Assembly (NCBI RefSeq): GCF_013141775.1
Contig: NZ_WHOB01000021.1
Span: 62,001-126,000, forward strand
Source: Paenibacillus phytohabitans
GTDB taxonomy: Bacteria; Bacillota; Bacilli; Paenibacillales; Paenibacillaceae
Direction: 5' to 3'
DNA: 64,000 nucleotides
Shown here: piece by piece, positions 8,512-17,073 of the stretch
Layout of the letters: every line of letters starts with the position of its first letter
How positions within the stretch are numbered: the first letter of the stretch is position 1
The notes under the pieces: generated by a model
What the model was told of the DNA's origin: nothing
The model's input: only the letters and a program-made list of their open reading frames with translations
Database searches by the model: none
Translations under genes and position numbers: made by a program

Positions 8512-9156
8512 ATGAAGCGCCTTCGCTGGAGCATTTTTATTTATTCCGTGCTGTTCGTGGTTGTCTTATTCCTGGCACTCAATGACTATTCACCAATCCT
8601 GATAGTAGGGGTAACTGTGGTGGCTGGCTTTATTGCTTTTATAACCCAATTCTATTATCCTGCAGCTTTGGAAAAACGTGTGGACCGCGTAGAGTCCTTT
8701 TTACGCAGTCAGAAAAACAAGCCTGCCGTTTATATTCATTATATTCTTGCGAACCGACTTGAGGATGAATCAAGAACGATTATGGAGCAGCTGATGAGCA
8801 AATATAAGCGGGTAACGGTACAGGCAACGTACAAGGCAGCTTATGGACTGTACCGCAAAGATATGGATGCCGTTCAGGAGGCAGTGCCGTATATCCGCTA
8901 TTCTGATTACCGGGCATACTACGAAACGGTTCTGCTGCTCCAGGACGGAAAAAGTGTTCAGGCGCGGGAACATCTTGAGTCAATCAGGAAGAAATGGATG
9001 AGATCAGCGCTGCTCGCAGAAATTGAACTCAAAGCAGGCAACAGTGAAACCGCTATCAAGTATGCCAGGGAAGCAGTAGACGCTTCTAGAGGCGTCCAAC
9101 GTTATGTGTTACATAAAGAATACGAAAGAACGTTACCGCAAGCTGTTGAAGCTTGA
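8512..9156 (+). CDS. Hypothetical two-helix membrane protein
   Basis: A 214-residue protein; ATG at 8512 follows AAAGGAG. Residues about 6-24 and 28-50 are two closely spaced membrane helices, followed by a cytoplasmic helical segment (EKRVDRVESFLRSQKNKPA onward) with paired helices and alanine-rich stretches resembling a TPR-like fold, for instance LLAEIELKAGNSETAIKYAR. I do not recognise a named family and assign no function. A shortened, broken copy lies at 10979-11312 with nearly the same start region and C-terminus, so the gene was duplicated locally. Confidence 0.7.
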   Translation: MKRLRWSIFIYSVLFVVVLFLALNDYSPILIVGVTVVAGFIAFITQFYYPAALEKRVDRVESFLRSQKNKPAVYIHYILANRLEDESRTIMEQLMSKYKRVTVQATYKAAYGLYRKDMDAVQEAVPYIRYSDYRAYYETVLLLQDGKSVQAREHLESIRKKWMRSALLAEIELKAGNSETAIKYAREAVDASRGVQRYVLHKEYERTLPQAVEA

Positions 9157-9242
9157 GTTATTAAATACATACATTTATTGAGATCTAAGCTAACTGGAAG
9201 TTACTATACAGCATCAAATAGATCATAACTGGGAAACAGAAC

Positions 9243-9640
9243 TTGGCTACTTTTGCGGCCCGCTGTATTGAAAACGAGATCCTGATGCACTTACGCTCGC
9301 TGAAGAAAACACGGAAAGATGTGTCTCTCCACGATCCGATTGGGACAGACAAGGAGGAAACGAGATTACGCTCAACGATATCCTCGGCTCCGAGGCCGAC
9401 GATGTGATTAAAGAGGTGGATCTGAAGATTGAAAAGAGTAAGATCTACCGCAACCTTGATATTCTCTATGAGAGGGAGAAGGAAGTCGTGGTCGGCCGCT
9501 TCTGCCTGAACACCGGCGGAGATGGGCGAACGCAAAGGGAGATTGCGAAGGAGTTGGGGATCTCGCGGAGTTATGTGTCGCGGATAGAGAAAAGGGCGCT
9601 CATTAAGCTGTATCATGAGTTTTATAAGGCGAAGCGGTGA
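9243..9640 (+). pseudogene. sigK: sigK 3' fragment, copy 3 (frameshifted)
   Basis: Homology to sigma K starts at [17 protein letters not shown] and continues to FYKAKR and TGA. A single-base deletion in the codons for TDKEGNE (gacaaggaggaaacg where other copies have one base more) shifts the frame, so no continuous product can be made. Substitutions such as CLNTGGDG for the usual GLDTGG also point to decay. Regions 1 and most of 2 are absent, as in the other copies. Confidence 0.8.
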
Positions 9641-9684
9641 ACTGGAATTTCAAAGTAGCATCCGCTACAAAAGGAACGTTTACT

Positions 9685-9716
9685 AAGCAACTCGTCTACG
9701 GACGAGTTGCTTTTAT
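9685..9716 (+). terminator. Terminator after sigK copy 3
   Basis: AAGCAACTCGTC-TACG-GACGAGTTGCTT is a perfect 12-bp stem followed by TTATTATTT. It sits about 45 bases past the sigK stop. Confidence 0.7.
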
Positions 9717-9835
9717 TATTTTATAGATTTGGGGCCTTTATGAAAAGGGAGAGGGCAAATGGTTAAGTGGTGCTCAACTTATGCTCGAAAATCCTTGCTT
9801 AAGTGGTTAATCGCGCTTTTGAATCTTAGAACACC

Positions 9836-10801
9836 TTAAATTGTCGGGTTCAATGCCCCTTGATACTCATTCATTAAATTGTCGATAATCTGCTGTACGG
9901 ACAAAATCTCTTTAATCTCATGAACTCTGGACCCGGCAAAAACCAATCCGTTCTTAACATCTCCTCTAAGGGAAGTAAGCAGGGATTCCATTGTACAGAA
10001 GCGATGTGAACAGACCTTTAGACAATCATAGCATTTGGCTATCTTTAATTTGGCATCATTACTGATCCGGTCCGTAAATTCATTTCGAATCGCTCTTCCT
10101 TCCAGACCCACAGTAGACTTGATTAGGACAGTATCTCCTTGCTGAGCATCTACATATCTTTGCTTGAAGGCTAAGGGAGCATCACACTCATGGCTTGCCA
10201 CAAAACGGGTACCCATTTGAACACCAGATGCGCCAATCCGAAGGGCTTTTGCGATATCATCCCCTGTCAGAATTCCACCCGCAGCAATAACCGGAATCGA
10301 AACGGCCTCTAAGACTTCAGGAAGGATATCAAACATGGGTCTGTCTGTACCTAAATGTCCCCCGGCTTCGAACCCTTCCACAACGACTGCGGAGGCACCA
10401 AGTCTTTCGGAAATTCGGGCTAATTTGGCGGATGAAACAATAGTTACGACAGGAGTACCATATTCTCTACCCCAAGCATAAATATCTCTAGAAATTCCGG
10501 CTCCGGAAATAATAAAGTCGACCTTTTCTTCTAAAGCAACCTTCATTTTCTCGGCAAAGTCCTTCACTGCGAATAGTACATTCACACCGATATAGCCAAT
10601 TCCTTTAGAGAGTTCTCTTGTTTGGCGAATATGCATTCTCAGCTCTTCAGCAGTGATCCCTGTACCAGAGATGGTGCCGATCCCGCCCGCATTGGCTACA
10701 GCAGCGGCTAGTCCACTTAAGGATATGCCTACACCCATTCCACCTTGAATAACAGGAACTCTCGATTTAATATGTCCGAATTGAATTGTTGGAAGTTTCA
10801 A
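9836..10801 (-). CDS. Nitronate monooxygenase/FabK-like flavoprotein
   Basis: A 321-residue FMN-dependent TIM-barrel enzyme of the nitronate monooxygenase / enoyl-ACP reductase II family. It starts VPVIQGGMGVGISLSGLAAA and carries the FMN-binding GFEAGGHLG, IPVIAAGGI and GVQMGTRF segments in family order. Nitronate oxidation or enoyl-ACP reduction are the two known activities; sequence alone does not settle which. The C-terminal part has a four-cysteine cluster KCYDCLKVCSHRFC that the classical enzymes lack, seen (from memory) in a Firmicute subgroup. It is flanked by a sigK fragment and a pseudogene, which suggests accessory origin. Confidence 0.75.
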   Translation of the reverse strand: MKLPTIQFGHIKSRVPVIQGGMGVGISLSGLAAAVANAGGIGTISGTGITAEELRMHIRQTRELSKGIGYIGVNVLFAVKDFAEKMKVALEEKVDFIISGAGISRDIYAWGREYGTPVVTIVSSAKLARISERLGASAVVVEGFEAGGHLGTDRPMFDILPEVLEAVSIPVIAAGGILTGDDIAKALRIGASGVQMGTRFVASHECDAPLAFKQRYVDAQQGDTVLIKSTVGLEGRAIRNEFTDRISNDAKLKIAKCYDCLKVCSHRFCTMESLLTSLRGDVKNGLVFAGSRVHEIKEILSVQQIIDNLMNEYQGALNPTI

Positions 10802-10978
10802 TTACACACCTCTTTCGCAAGTTGAAGGAATAAGATATATCGTAACACAGTTAAGTCTTTCCTGGATGTGACTGTAAACATGCTCAAACTATGTTAAATA
10901 TCATGTCTTTCCACTTGTTATACAATATTTTCAATTGAAGTATTGCTTGTTAATGATGATATTCAAAGGAGATTTGGA

Positions 10979-11312
10979 ATGAAACGCTTTCGCTGGAGCA
11001 TTGCAGTTTATTTCGTGCTGTTCGTGTTTTCGGGAAGCCGTACCGCATATCCGCTATGCTGATTACCGGGCGTATTATGAAGCGGCTCTGCTGTAGGAGG
11101 AAGGGAAGAGTGTACAGGTGCGGGAACATCTTGAGTCAATCAGGAAGCAATGGATGAGATCAGCGCTGCTCGCAGAAATTGAACTCCAAGCAGGTAATAG
11201 CGAAACTGCTATCACTCATGCCAGGGAAGCAGTAGGAGCTTCGAGAGGCGTCCAGCGTTATGTGTTACATAAGGAATACGAAAGAACGTTACCGCAAGCT
11301 GTTGAAGCATAG
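10979..11312 (+). pseudogene. Deleted copy of hypothetical gene 8512-9156
   Basis: Begins with a ribosome site and start (ATGAAACGCTTTCGCTGG) closely matching the gene at 8512. After LFV it jumps directly to the region equivalent to EAVPYIRYSDYRAYYE, a loss of roughly half the gene. A TAG then replaces the LLQDG codons, and the remaining C-terminus (REHLESIRKQWMRSALLAEI to LPQAVEA) is nearly identical to the intact copy. The nucleotide similarity of the tails indicates a fairly recent duplication followed by deletion. Confidence 0.8.
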
Positions 11313-11322
11313 TTTGAAAAAA

Positions 11323-11356
11323 CGGGTATCATCCTCATTCAAGGATGATACCCGCT
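11323..11356. terminator. Bidirectional terminator
   Basis: ACGGGTATCATCCT-CATTCA-AGGATGATACCCGC forms a perfect 13-bp stem between the plus-strand pseudogene and the minus-strand GH130 gene, whose transcript it probably ends. Confidence 0.65.
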
Positions 11357-11378
11357 TCTGTTAGTTAGGATGCCAGTC

Positions 11379-12389
11379 TCACTGTTCCAAACAAAGCCTA
11401 ATCAAATCATCTACATGGGCGGTAGCCAGACATTCCACGGTATCGGCGGCTCCGTAATAAATTTTCACTTCGCCATCGTCCTCCAGGATCATGCCGCCGG
11501 GGAAGATGACATTATTGCGGAAGCCTCCGTCTATTTCGTAGGGGGCTTCAGGTGCAAGCAGCGGCGAGGCACTCATCCCGAGAATCTTCTTCGGATTGTC
11601 CAGGTCAAGCAGCATAATACCTGCGGTATACCGCTTCTTCCAGGACGGCTCCCACCCGTGCTTTCCTCTGTCGGGATCGATATCCACTGCATGGAAGGTG
11701 GTGAGCCAGCCCTTATCCGTCTTCACTGGCGGCGCTGCCGGACCGATCTTGTCATTGGCGAACGGTACCTGCTCCACCGCCAGCAGCAGATCCGAACGTC
11801 CCCAATAGATCAGATCCGGCGACTCCGAGATCCAGGTGTCGAACCGGTCCTTGCCTCCGCGGCTGTATACGGTGAACGGCCGTTCCAGCCGCACATAGTT
11901 GCCGTTGATCTTCTCCGGGAACAGTACCATATTCCGCAGGTCCGGCGTAGACAAGCTCAATATTTCAAAGGATTCGAAGTCATCCGTGACTGCGACCCCT
12001 CCCCGGATACCATGCCGTGTATCTACAGCGAAGCACATGTAGCAGCGTCCGTCAATCACCGTCAGACGCGGATCGTAAGCGCGCACAACCTCTTCGTCAT
12101 GCAGCTTGAATACCGGCTTGGGCCCTGCCGTCCAGTGAATGCCGTCTTCACTGAAGGCGATACCCAGATCCGTTGTATTAGTCGGTTCAAGGGTCTGCTT
12201 GTCGAGTGAGCCATAGTCATTGCGGAATACCATCACATACCGGCCGCCGAACTTAACCACTCCTGCATTGAACACAAGTGCGGTGGGATAAGGGACCCGG
12301 GCCGCATCCAGCACAGGGTTGGCCGGATGACGGTGAATGAGCGGACTGGATGCCAAAGCTCCTATGATGGATGTATTTGTATTAGTCAT
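11379..12389 (-). CDS. GH130 beta-mannoside phosphorylase-like protein
   Basis: A 336-residue five-bladed beta-propeller of glycoside hydrolase family 130. The ATG at 12389 follows GGAGG and was chosen over an earlier in-frame start. Family marks are NPVL near the N-terminus, ALVFNAGVVKFGGRYVMVFR, the acidic segment around GIAFSEDGIHW, EKINGNYVRLERPF, and PPVKTDKGWLTTFHAVD followed by YTAGIMLLDL and FPGGMI. GH130 enzymes phosphorolyse or hydrolyse beta-mannosides (mannosyl-glucose, mannobiose, mannooligosaccharides); the exact substrate is not predictable here. It is the last gene of an importer operon, which suggests that intracellular processing of an imported mannoside feeds mannose-1-phosphate to metabolism. 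Confidence 0.8.
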   Translation of the reverse strand: MTNTNTSIIGALASSPLIHRHPANPVLDAARVPYPTALVFNAGVVKFGGRYVMVFRNDYGSLDKQTLEPTNTTDLGIAFSEDGIHWTAGPKPVFKLHDEEVVRAYDPRLTVIDGRCYMCFAVDTRHGIRGGVAVTDDFESFEILSLSTPDLRNMVLFPEKINGNYVRLERPFTVYSRGGKDRFDTWISESPDLIYWGRSDLLLAVEQVPFANDKIGPAAPPVKTDKGWLTTFHAVDIDPDRGKHGWEPSWKKRYTAGIMLLDLDNPKKILGMSASPLLAPEAPYEIDGGFRNNVIFPGGMILEDDGEVKIYYGAADTVECLATAHVDDLIRLCLEQ

Positions 12390-12423
12390 CGTAGAATATC
12401 CTCCTTGGATTATGAACTGCGTG

Positions 12424-13377
12424 CTAGACAATGCTTCCATAGGGTGCGAACGGATAGTCGATCGTAATACGTCCGGCCTGGCAATCACCAACGCCGCTGT
12501 ACAGATCAGCCTTGCCGTCCCCCCGCATCACGATCCCCGAAGAAAAGACGCAGTCCGTCAGATACGGTGTCTTGGCGGGTCCCGGCGGGTAGCAGGAACG
12601 GCTGCCAATCAGATGCAGGTCATGGGATTCCCGGGTGATGGGATCGAAGATAAAGGCCATATTCAAATATACCTTTAGAAGCTTGCCATCCACATCCTTA
12701 TCCTGATAACAAATATGGCCGATAATTCCGATCTTGCCGCTGTCCAGCAGATAAGCCTGATTGACGCCTCCCCATTCGCCTGCACCAAAAATACCATGAA
12801 TGTAAGGTGCATTCTCAATGACGTCTGCAGTCAACTCTTCCAGCTTGTCAATAACGGTGAAGCCGATCATGGATTCGCTGCCGTATTGGCCTCTCATCTC
12901 GCTGCCCCGCGGGCGCGAGAAGACGCCAATCCTGCCGTCCGCCAGAGCAACAAGGCGAATATCTTTCATTTTGTTAGGACCGGTAGTGAAGTAGTACAAA
13001 TCGTGGAGGTCAGTCCCCCGGTAAAAATACCCGAAAAACGTGCTGTATTTTCCGCTTTGATATTGCACATGCGTTCCGCCCAGGACAAGCTCATCACCGA
13101 TTTCACTGATAAACGGGTCCTCCAGCGTATAAATCATGCTATTATCTACCACGGTCCACTCATCGTGACCGGTCTCCTCGAAGAGGCGGACCCAGGAGCG
13201 GGCCCATTCTTCGCGGCGTTCTACCCGGCCGAACAAGTAACGTTTGCCATCCCGTTCAAAAGGAATCGAAATATTATAGACATCAAACCCTTCCACGTTT
13301 TTAAATGATAAGGTTGCGCTTTCATAAATGGTTTTTGACGCTTCAAATTCTTTTTTTTGCTGATGCAGGCTCAACAT
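12424..13377 (-). CDS. DUF1861 beta-propeller protein
   Basis: A 317-residue protein matching, from memory, the DUF1861 family, whose members have a five-bladed propeller resembling glycosidases and often sit beside GH130 genes. Visible repeats of propeller character are FERDGKRYLFGRVERREEWA, EDPFISEIGDELVLGGTHV, LVALADGRIGVFSRPRG and a C-terminal YLTDCVFSSGIVMRGDGKAD. Several conserved acidic and arginine residues could form an active site, but no activity is established to my knowledge. The ATG at 13377 follows AAAGGAG. It lies 34 bases upstream of the GH130 gene and downstream of the importer, so it is probably part of the same catabolic step. Confidence 0.7.
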   Translation of the reverse strand: MLSLHQQKKEFEASKTIYESATLSFKNVEGFDVYNISIPFERDGKRYLFGRVERREEWARSWVRLFEETGHDEWTVVDNSMIYTLEDPFISEIGDELVLGGTHVQYQSGKYSTFFGYFYRGTDLHDLYYFTTGPNKMKDIRLVALADGRIGVFSRPRGSEMRGQYGSESMIGFTVIDKLEELTADVIENAPYIHGIFGAGEWGGVNQAYLLDSGKIGIIGHICYQDKDVDGKLLKVYLNMAFIFDPITRESHDLHLIGSRSCYPPGPAKTPYLTDCVFSSGIVMRGDGKADLYSGVGDCQAGRITIDYPFAPYGSIV

Positions 13378-13407
13378 TTCCCCACTCCTTTATTGTATCA
13401 GCTCTTT

Positions 13408-14967
13408 TTATTGAAGAGAAGATTGATACTCCTGAAACTGTTTTTGGTATTCCGCAACTACCTTGTCCAGACCCGCTTTCTTCATTTTGTCCAGTGCTTC
13501 GGTGAAGGCTGTGTCGTAGTCCAGAACCCCCATATAGATCGGAGTAATGCTGGCTGAAGCTTCCGAGAGAATATTAGTATATTCAGTTCTGACATTCGTT
13601 GGATCAAAAATAAAGTTGGCCGCAATACTATTGACCGCTTTGGGATTTGGCTCAAATAAGACTTTGTTATTGTCAGGAATACTATTCTCCAGGTCAAAGC
13701 GCATAAAGTTCACATTCCCGTTCTGCGAATCGGAGCCCCTGTACCTTGGATTGTTATTGTTATTCGGATCTTTGATCGGCTTGAGGCCCTTTTCGCCATC
13801 TTTGGTGTAGTGCTCACCCTCTATTCCATATTGAACCAGATCATAATTGTCTTGACTGGCCAGCATCCAATCCATGAATTTAACGGCTGCCTCCGGATGT
13901 TTGCTGTTCACCGGTACGGCATTTCCGTTCTTGAAGGAGAGGGGACGCAGATATTCTTTCTCCGGGTTAAACCATACCACTCCGATATCGTCTACTGTAG
14001 CTTCCGGATTGTATTTCTGGAGCCCGTTCAAGCTTCCGCCGGTTCCCAGACGAACGAACCACTCCCCGCTGTCGAGCTGAGCATCTACCTGCTCCTGCTT
14101 CATAACTAAGATATCAGGATTCGTAATTCCCTTGGTGTACAGCTCGCGCATGAAAGCAGCATCCTTCTTGAATTCTTCCGTCTCAATCCAGGATTTGACC
14201 TCTCCGTTCTGATTGACATAAAAGAACTTATCTTTAACGGTGAACGGGAAGCTGTCATAACTCCGGTGTAAGATGGAGGTATGCAGGGATATCGGGTCAA
14301 AATCTGCCCGGGTGCCGAGATAAGGCTTGTTTTTCCCTTTCCAGTTCTTCATCACAATCTCCCAGGTGCTAATCAATTCAGCCGGAGTTGCCGGCTCTTT
14401 CAGATTGTTCTCGCGGAGAATGTCGCGGCGGATATTGAATTGCCCCTCGCTAGCCATTTCAACCCAGTAGGAGGGGACGATATAATATTTTCCGCCGATG
14501 GTTGCCCCGTTGAAGATATCCTCCGGGATATGCTTTTTCAGGTTTGCTCCATATTTTTCAATTTCCTCTGAGATATCTGCCAGCGCACCCCGGGTATAGT
14601 AGTTAGAGAACGGAGTGCGGTCCTGCATGACATGAAACAAATCAAAATCTTCACCGGTGGACAGCATCAGGTTCAGCTTCTGGTCCCACGCATCCCAGGG
14701 GATGAAGATTTTCTCCACTTCAACGCCGACACCATCTGCAGCCAGCTTCTCATTGACTTTTTCGAACACCTTTTGGTAATCTTTGGGCTCGGTGCCGGGA
14801 ACCACGTATTTGATCCGGACGACCTCAGAAGTATTATTATTGTCCGACTTCGGGGATGAAGCATTATTCTCCCCGTTTGCAGCCGGGCTGTCGGACGCTT
14901 TGCCGCACCCGATCAGTGTAGAAAGGGCAAGCACCACAGCACATAGAATGGCGTAATGTTTTTTCAT
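13408..14967 (-). CDS. Sugar ABC importer, lipoprotein binding protein
   Basis: A 519-residue extracellular solute-binding protein of the large LplA-like group. The signal peptide ends in the lipobox LIGC (cysteine at about residue 21), so it is lipid-anchored outside the membrane. Downstream a serine/asparagine-rich linker leads to the mature domain with IKYVVPGTEPKDYQKVFEKV and typical FDLFHVMQDRTP and GNAVPVNSKHPEAAVKFMDW segments of carbohydrate-binding proteins. It delivers the sugar to the two permeases encoded just upstream. No ATPase gene is present; such importers usually share one encoded elsewhere. Confidence 0.85.
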   Translation of the reverse strand: MKKHYAILCAVVLALSTLIGCGKASDSPAANGENNASSPKSDNNNTSEVVRIKYVVPGTEPKDYQKVFEKVNEKLAADGVGVEVEKIFIPWDAWDQKLNLMLSTGEDFDLFHVMQDRTPFSNYYTRGALADISEEIEKYGANLKKHIPEDIFNGATIGGKYYIVPSYWVEMASEGQFNIRRDILRENNLKEPATPAELISTWEIVMKNWKGKNKPYLGTRADFDPISLHTSILHRSYDSFPFTVKDKFFYVNQNGEVKSWIETEEFKKDAAFMRELYTKGITNPDILVMKQEQVDAQLDSGEWFVRLGTGGSLNGLQKYNPEATVDDIGVVWFNPEKEYLRPLSFKNGNAVPVNSKHPEAAVKFMDWMLASQDNYDLVQYGIEGEHYTKDGEKGLKPIKDPNNNNNPRYRGSDSQNGNVNFMRFDLENSIPDNNKVLFEPNPKAVNSIAANFIFDPTNVRTEYTNILSEASASITPIYMGVLDYDTAFTEALDKMKKAGLDKVVAEYQKQFQEYQSSLQ

Positions 14968-15025
14968 GAATAATATAGACCTCCTCTGTTTATGCCTTAT
15001 TTATGTTAACCCCTAAGGGATGACA

Positions 15026-15898
15026 TCAGCCTTTAACTGAACCTATAACCAGACCTTTCACGAAGTACTTTTGCAGATACGGATAGAGGAGGACGATCGG
15101 CCCGATCGTCACGATGGCTGTCGCCATCTTGACCGACTCCGAAGGAAGCGTAACGTCGCTTGTTCCGGCCAGCATAGCCATATCGTTCAGCATACTGATC
15201 TCCGATTGCATCTGCAGCAGCATAAATTGCAGCGGATACAAATCTTTGGTGTCAATTAGCATAATCGCATTCCACCAGTTGTTCCAGTAATCCAGTCCAT
15301 AGAAGAGGGCAATCGTCGCGAGTACCGGCTTACATAACGGAAGGTAAATCCTAAAAGCAATCACAATATCACTCGCTCCGTCTATGGTGGCTGATTCCCG
15401 CAGCGAGTCGGGAATTCCGTTCATGAAGTTACGTACAAGGAAGAGGTTGAACGGGCTGAACAGGAGCGATGGAATAATCAGGGCCAAGATATTATTGGTT
15501 AATCCGAGCGACCGGTTCATCAGATACCAGGGCACAATCCCGGCTGTGAAAATCATGGTGATAAAGAAGTAAAGGGCCAGCAGATTGCGGTTTTTCACAT
15601 TTTTGTTCGCTAGTGTATAGCCTGCCATAGAAGTAATCAGAATAGCCAGCGTGGTACCGACGACCGTGACAAAGATAGAAATTCCGTAGCTCTGAATGAC
15701 TTGGGAGCCGCCCGTGAAGATCAGCTTATAGGCATAGAGAGAGAATTTCTCCGGAAAGAGGCTGTAGCCGTTCTTAAGAATAGCATCCTCATCCGTGATG
15801 GAGATCATCAGCACGAGCAGCATCGGAAGCAGGCAAAGCGCCGAATACACCGCAGTCAGCGTGTACATGACCGTCTTGCTGATTGACATTTTTTTCAT
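15026..15898 (-). CDS. Sugar ABC importer permease (LplC/YtcP type)
   Basis: A 290-residue membrane permease. I chose the ATG at 15898, which follows GGAGGAG, over an upstream in-frame start that overlaps the previous gene. Six hydrophobic helices are visible, starting VMYTLTAVYSALCLLPMLLV. The coupling loop ESATIDGASDIVIAFRIYLP carries the EAA motif that contacts the ATPase. The C-terminus YLQKYFVKGLVIGSVKG is typical of this subfamily. It forms the channel with the permease at 15915-16850; the two are 16 bases apart. Confidence 0.85.
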   Translation of the reverse strand: MKKMSISKTVMYTLTAVYSALCLLPMLLVLMISITDEDAILKNGYSLFPEKFSLYAYKLIFTGGSQVIQSYGISIFVTVVGTTLAILITSMAGYTLANKNVKNRNLLALYFFITMIFTAGIVPWYLMNRSLGLTNNILALIIPSLLFSPFNLFLVRNFMNGIPDSLRESATIDGASDIVIAFRIYLPLCKPVLATIALFYGLDYWNNWWNAIMLIDTKDLYPLQFMLLQMQSEISMLNDMAMLAGTSDVTLPSESVKMATAIVTIGPIVLLYPYLQKYFVKGLVIGSVKG

Positions 15899-15914
15899 AG
15901 TTACTCCTCCGGAT

Positions 15915-16850
15915 TTAGTATAATGCGCCATCTTTAAAGAACCTGCGGGTAATGGCATTGGTACCAAAGACTAGGATAAATCCGATGACCGACTGGAAAA
16001 GTCCAACAGCCATGGCTTCGGAGGGGTCGCCGATCTGCCGCAGGGACCGGAATACATACGTATCAATGATATCCGTGGTCGAATATAGGGTGCCGTTGTC
16101 ACCAATGAGCGCATAGATCATCCCGAAATCGCCGTACATAATTTTGCCGACAGAGAGCATCGTCAGGATAATAACCGTGGGCATCATCAGCGGAAGCGTA
16201 ATCCGAAAACACATCTGCAGGCGGTTAGCCCCGTCAATCTCGGCTGCTTCATACAACGTCTCGTCGATACCGGTAATGGTCGCCAAGTAGATAATGGCAC
16301 TCATTCCGGCCCCCTTCCACACATGCATGACGGTAAGAATCGCCGGCCAGGACTGTGCCTCGGTATACCAGTTCACTGAGGGCATGCCGAGCTGGTTCAG
16401 CGTTTTGTTCACAATTCCCATATCCATTGAGAAGAGCGCATACAGCACATAGCTAATGACGATCCATGAGATGAAATTCGGGAATAACATCAAGGATTGA
16501 CTGATCTTAACAAACAGCTTCTTGCGCAGTTCGTTTAGAACCAGTGAAATGGCCAGCGCCATCAGCGTACCGAAAATAATAAAGAGTAAGTTGAGGTAAA
16601 TGGTGTTAAAGGTGACCGTAAGCGCTTTGTTGGACCGGAAGAAAAACTCAAAGTTTTTGAATCCCACCCATTCGCTATGAAATATTCCCTTGGTATAATT
16701 GAAACGCTGGAAAGCAATGACCATATAAGGATACGTCATATAGCCGAAAATAAACGTGTAGGCCATTGCCGGCAAAACCAACAAATAGGATGTACCATTC
16801 CTGCGGATGTCAGAAAGAATGCCTAATCCCGGACGCCGTTTTTTTCTCAA
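15915..16850 (-). CDS. Sugar ABC importer permease (LplB/UgpA type)
   Basis: A 311-residue permease with about six membrane helices. The EAA loop is TLYEAAEIDGANRLQMCFRI followed by TLPLMMPT, and the N-terminal half has LLVLPAMAYTFIFGYMTYPY, as in LplB-like proteins. The start is a TTG at 16850 preceded by GGGGGGAACAGGAA; no closer ATG has a ribosome site. It is the first gene of the operon (permease, permease, binding protein, DUF1861, GH130). Regulatory repeats and a cre-like site lie upstream at 16936-16990. Confidence 0.85.
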   Translation of the reverse strand: MRKKRRPGLGILSDIRRNGTSYLLVLPAMAYTFIFGYMTYPYMVIAFQRFNYTKGIFHSEWVGFKNFEFFFRSNKALTVTFNTIYLNLLFIIFGTLMALAISLVLNELRKKLFVKISQSLMLFPNFISWIVISYVLYALFSMDMGIVNKTLNQLGMPSVNWYTEAQSWPAILTVMHVWKGAGMSAIIYLATITGIDETLYEAAEIDGANRLQMCFRITLPLMMPTVIILTMLSVGKIMYGDFGMIYALIGDNGTLYSTTDIIDTYVFRSLRQIGDPSEAMAVGLFQSVIGFILVFGTNAITRRFFKDGALY

Positions 16851-16935
16851 TTCCTGTTCCCCCCATTTGTTATAAATGACGATTACCTTGATTCCAGATT
16901 AGCCATCGCATCACAGAGTGTCTATTTCAAAACCA

Positions 16936-16949
16936 GGATAACGCTTTCA
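16936..16949 (-). promoter_or_regulatory. cre-like catabolite control site
   Basis: On the minus strand TGAAAGCGTTATCC matches the CcpA consensus TGWNANCGNTNWCA at every fixed position except the last base. It lies upstream of the importer operon, where carbon catabolite repression would be expected. Binding is inferred. Confidence 0.4.
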
Positions 16950-16990
16950 AATTCAAATTCAAGGCTTTCAAAAAAACGGAATGGCTTTCA
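16943..16990. repeat. Three phased GCTTTCA repeats
   Basis: GCTTTCA occurs at 16943-16949, 16964-16970 and 16984-16990, spaced 21 and 20 bases, about two helical turns. They lie between the importer operon and its divergent AraC regulator. AraC-type proteins commonly bind phased direct repeats, so this is the likely operator array. The first copy overlaps the cre-like site. Confidence 0.55.
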
Positions 16991-17073
16991 TTTTGGCCTG
17001 ATTCAGTACCTTTTCGGCCCAAAATGTACTATAGTTTAGAAATGATAACGAGCAGTGTTGGGAGGAATTCAGC

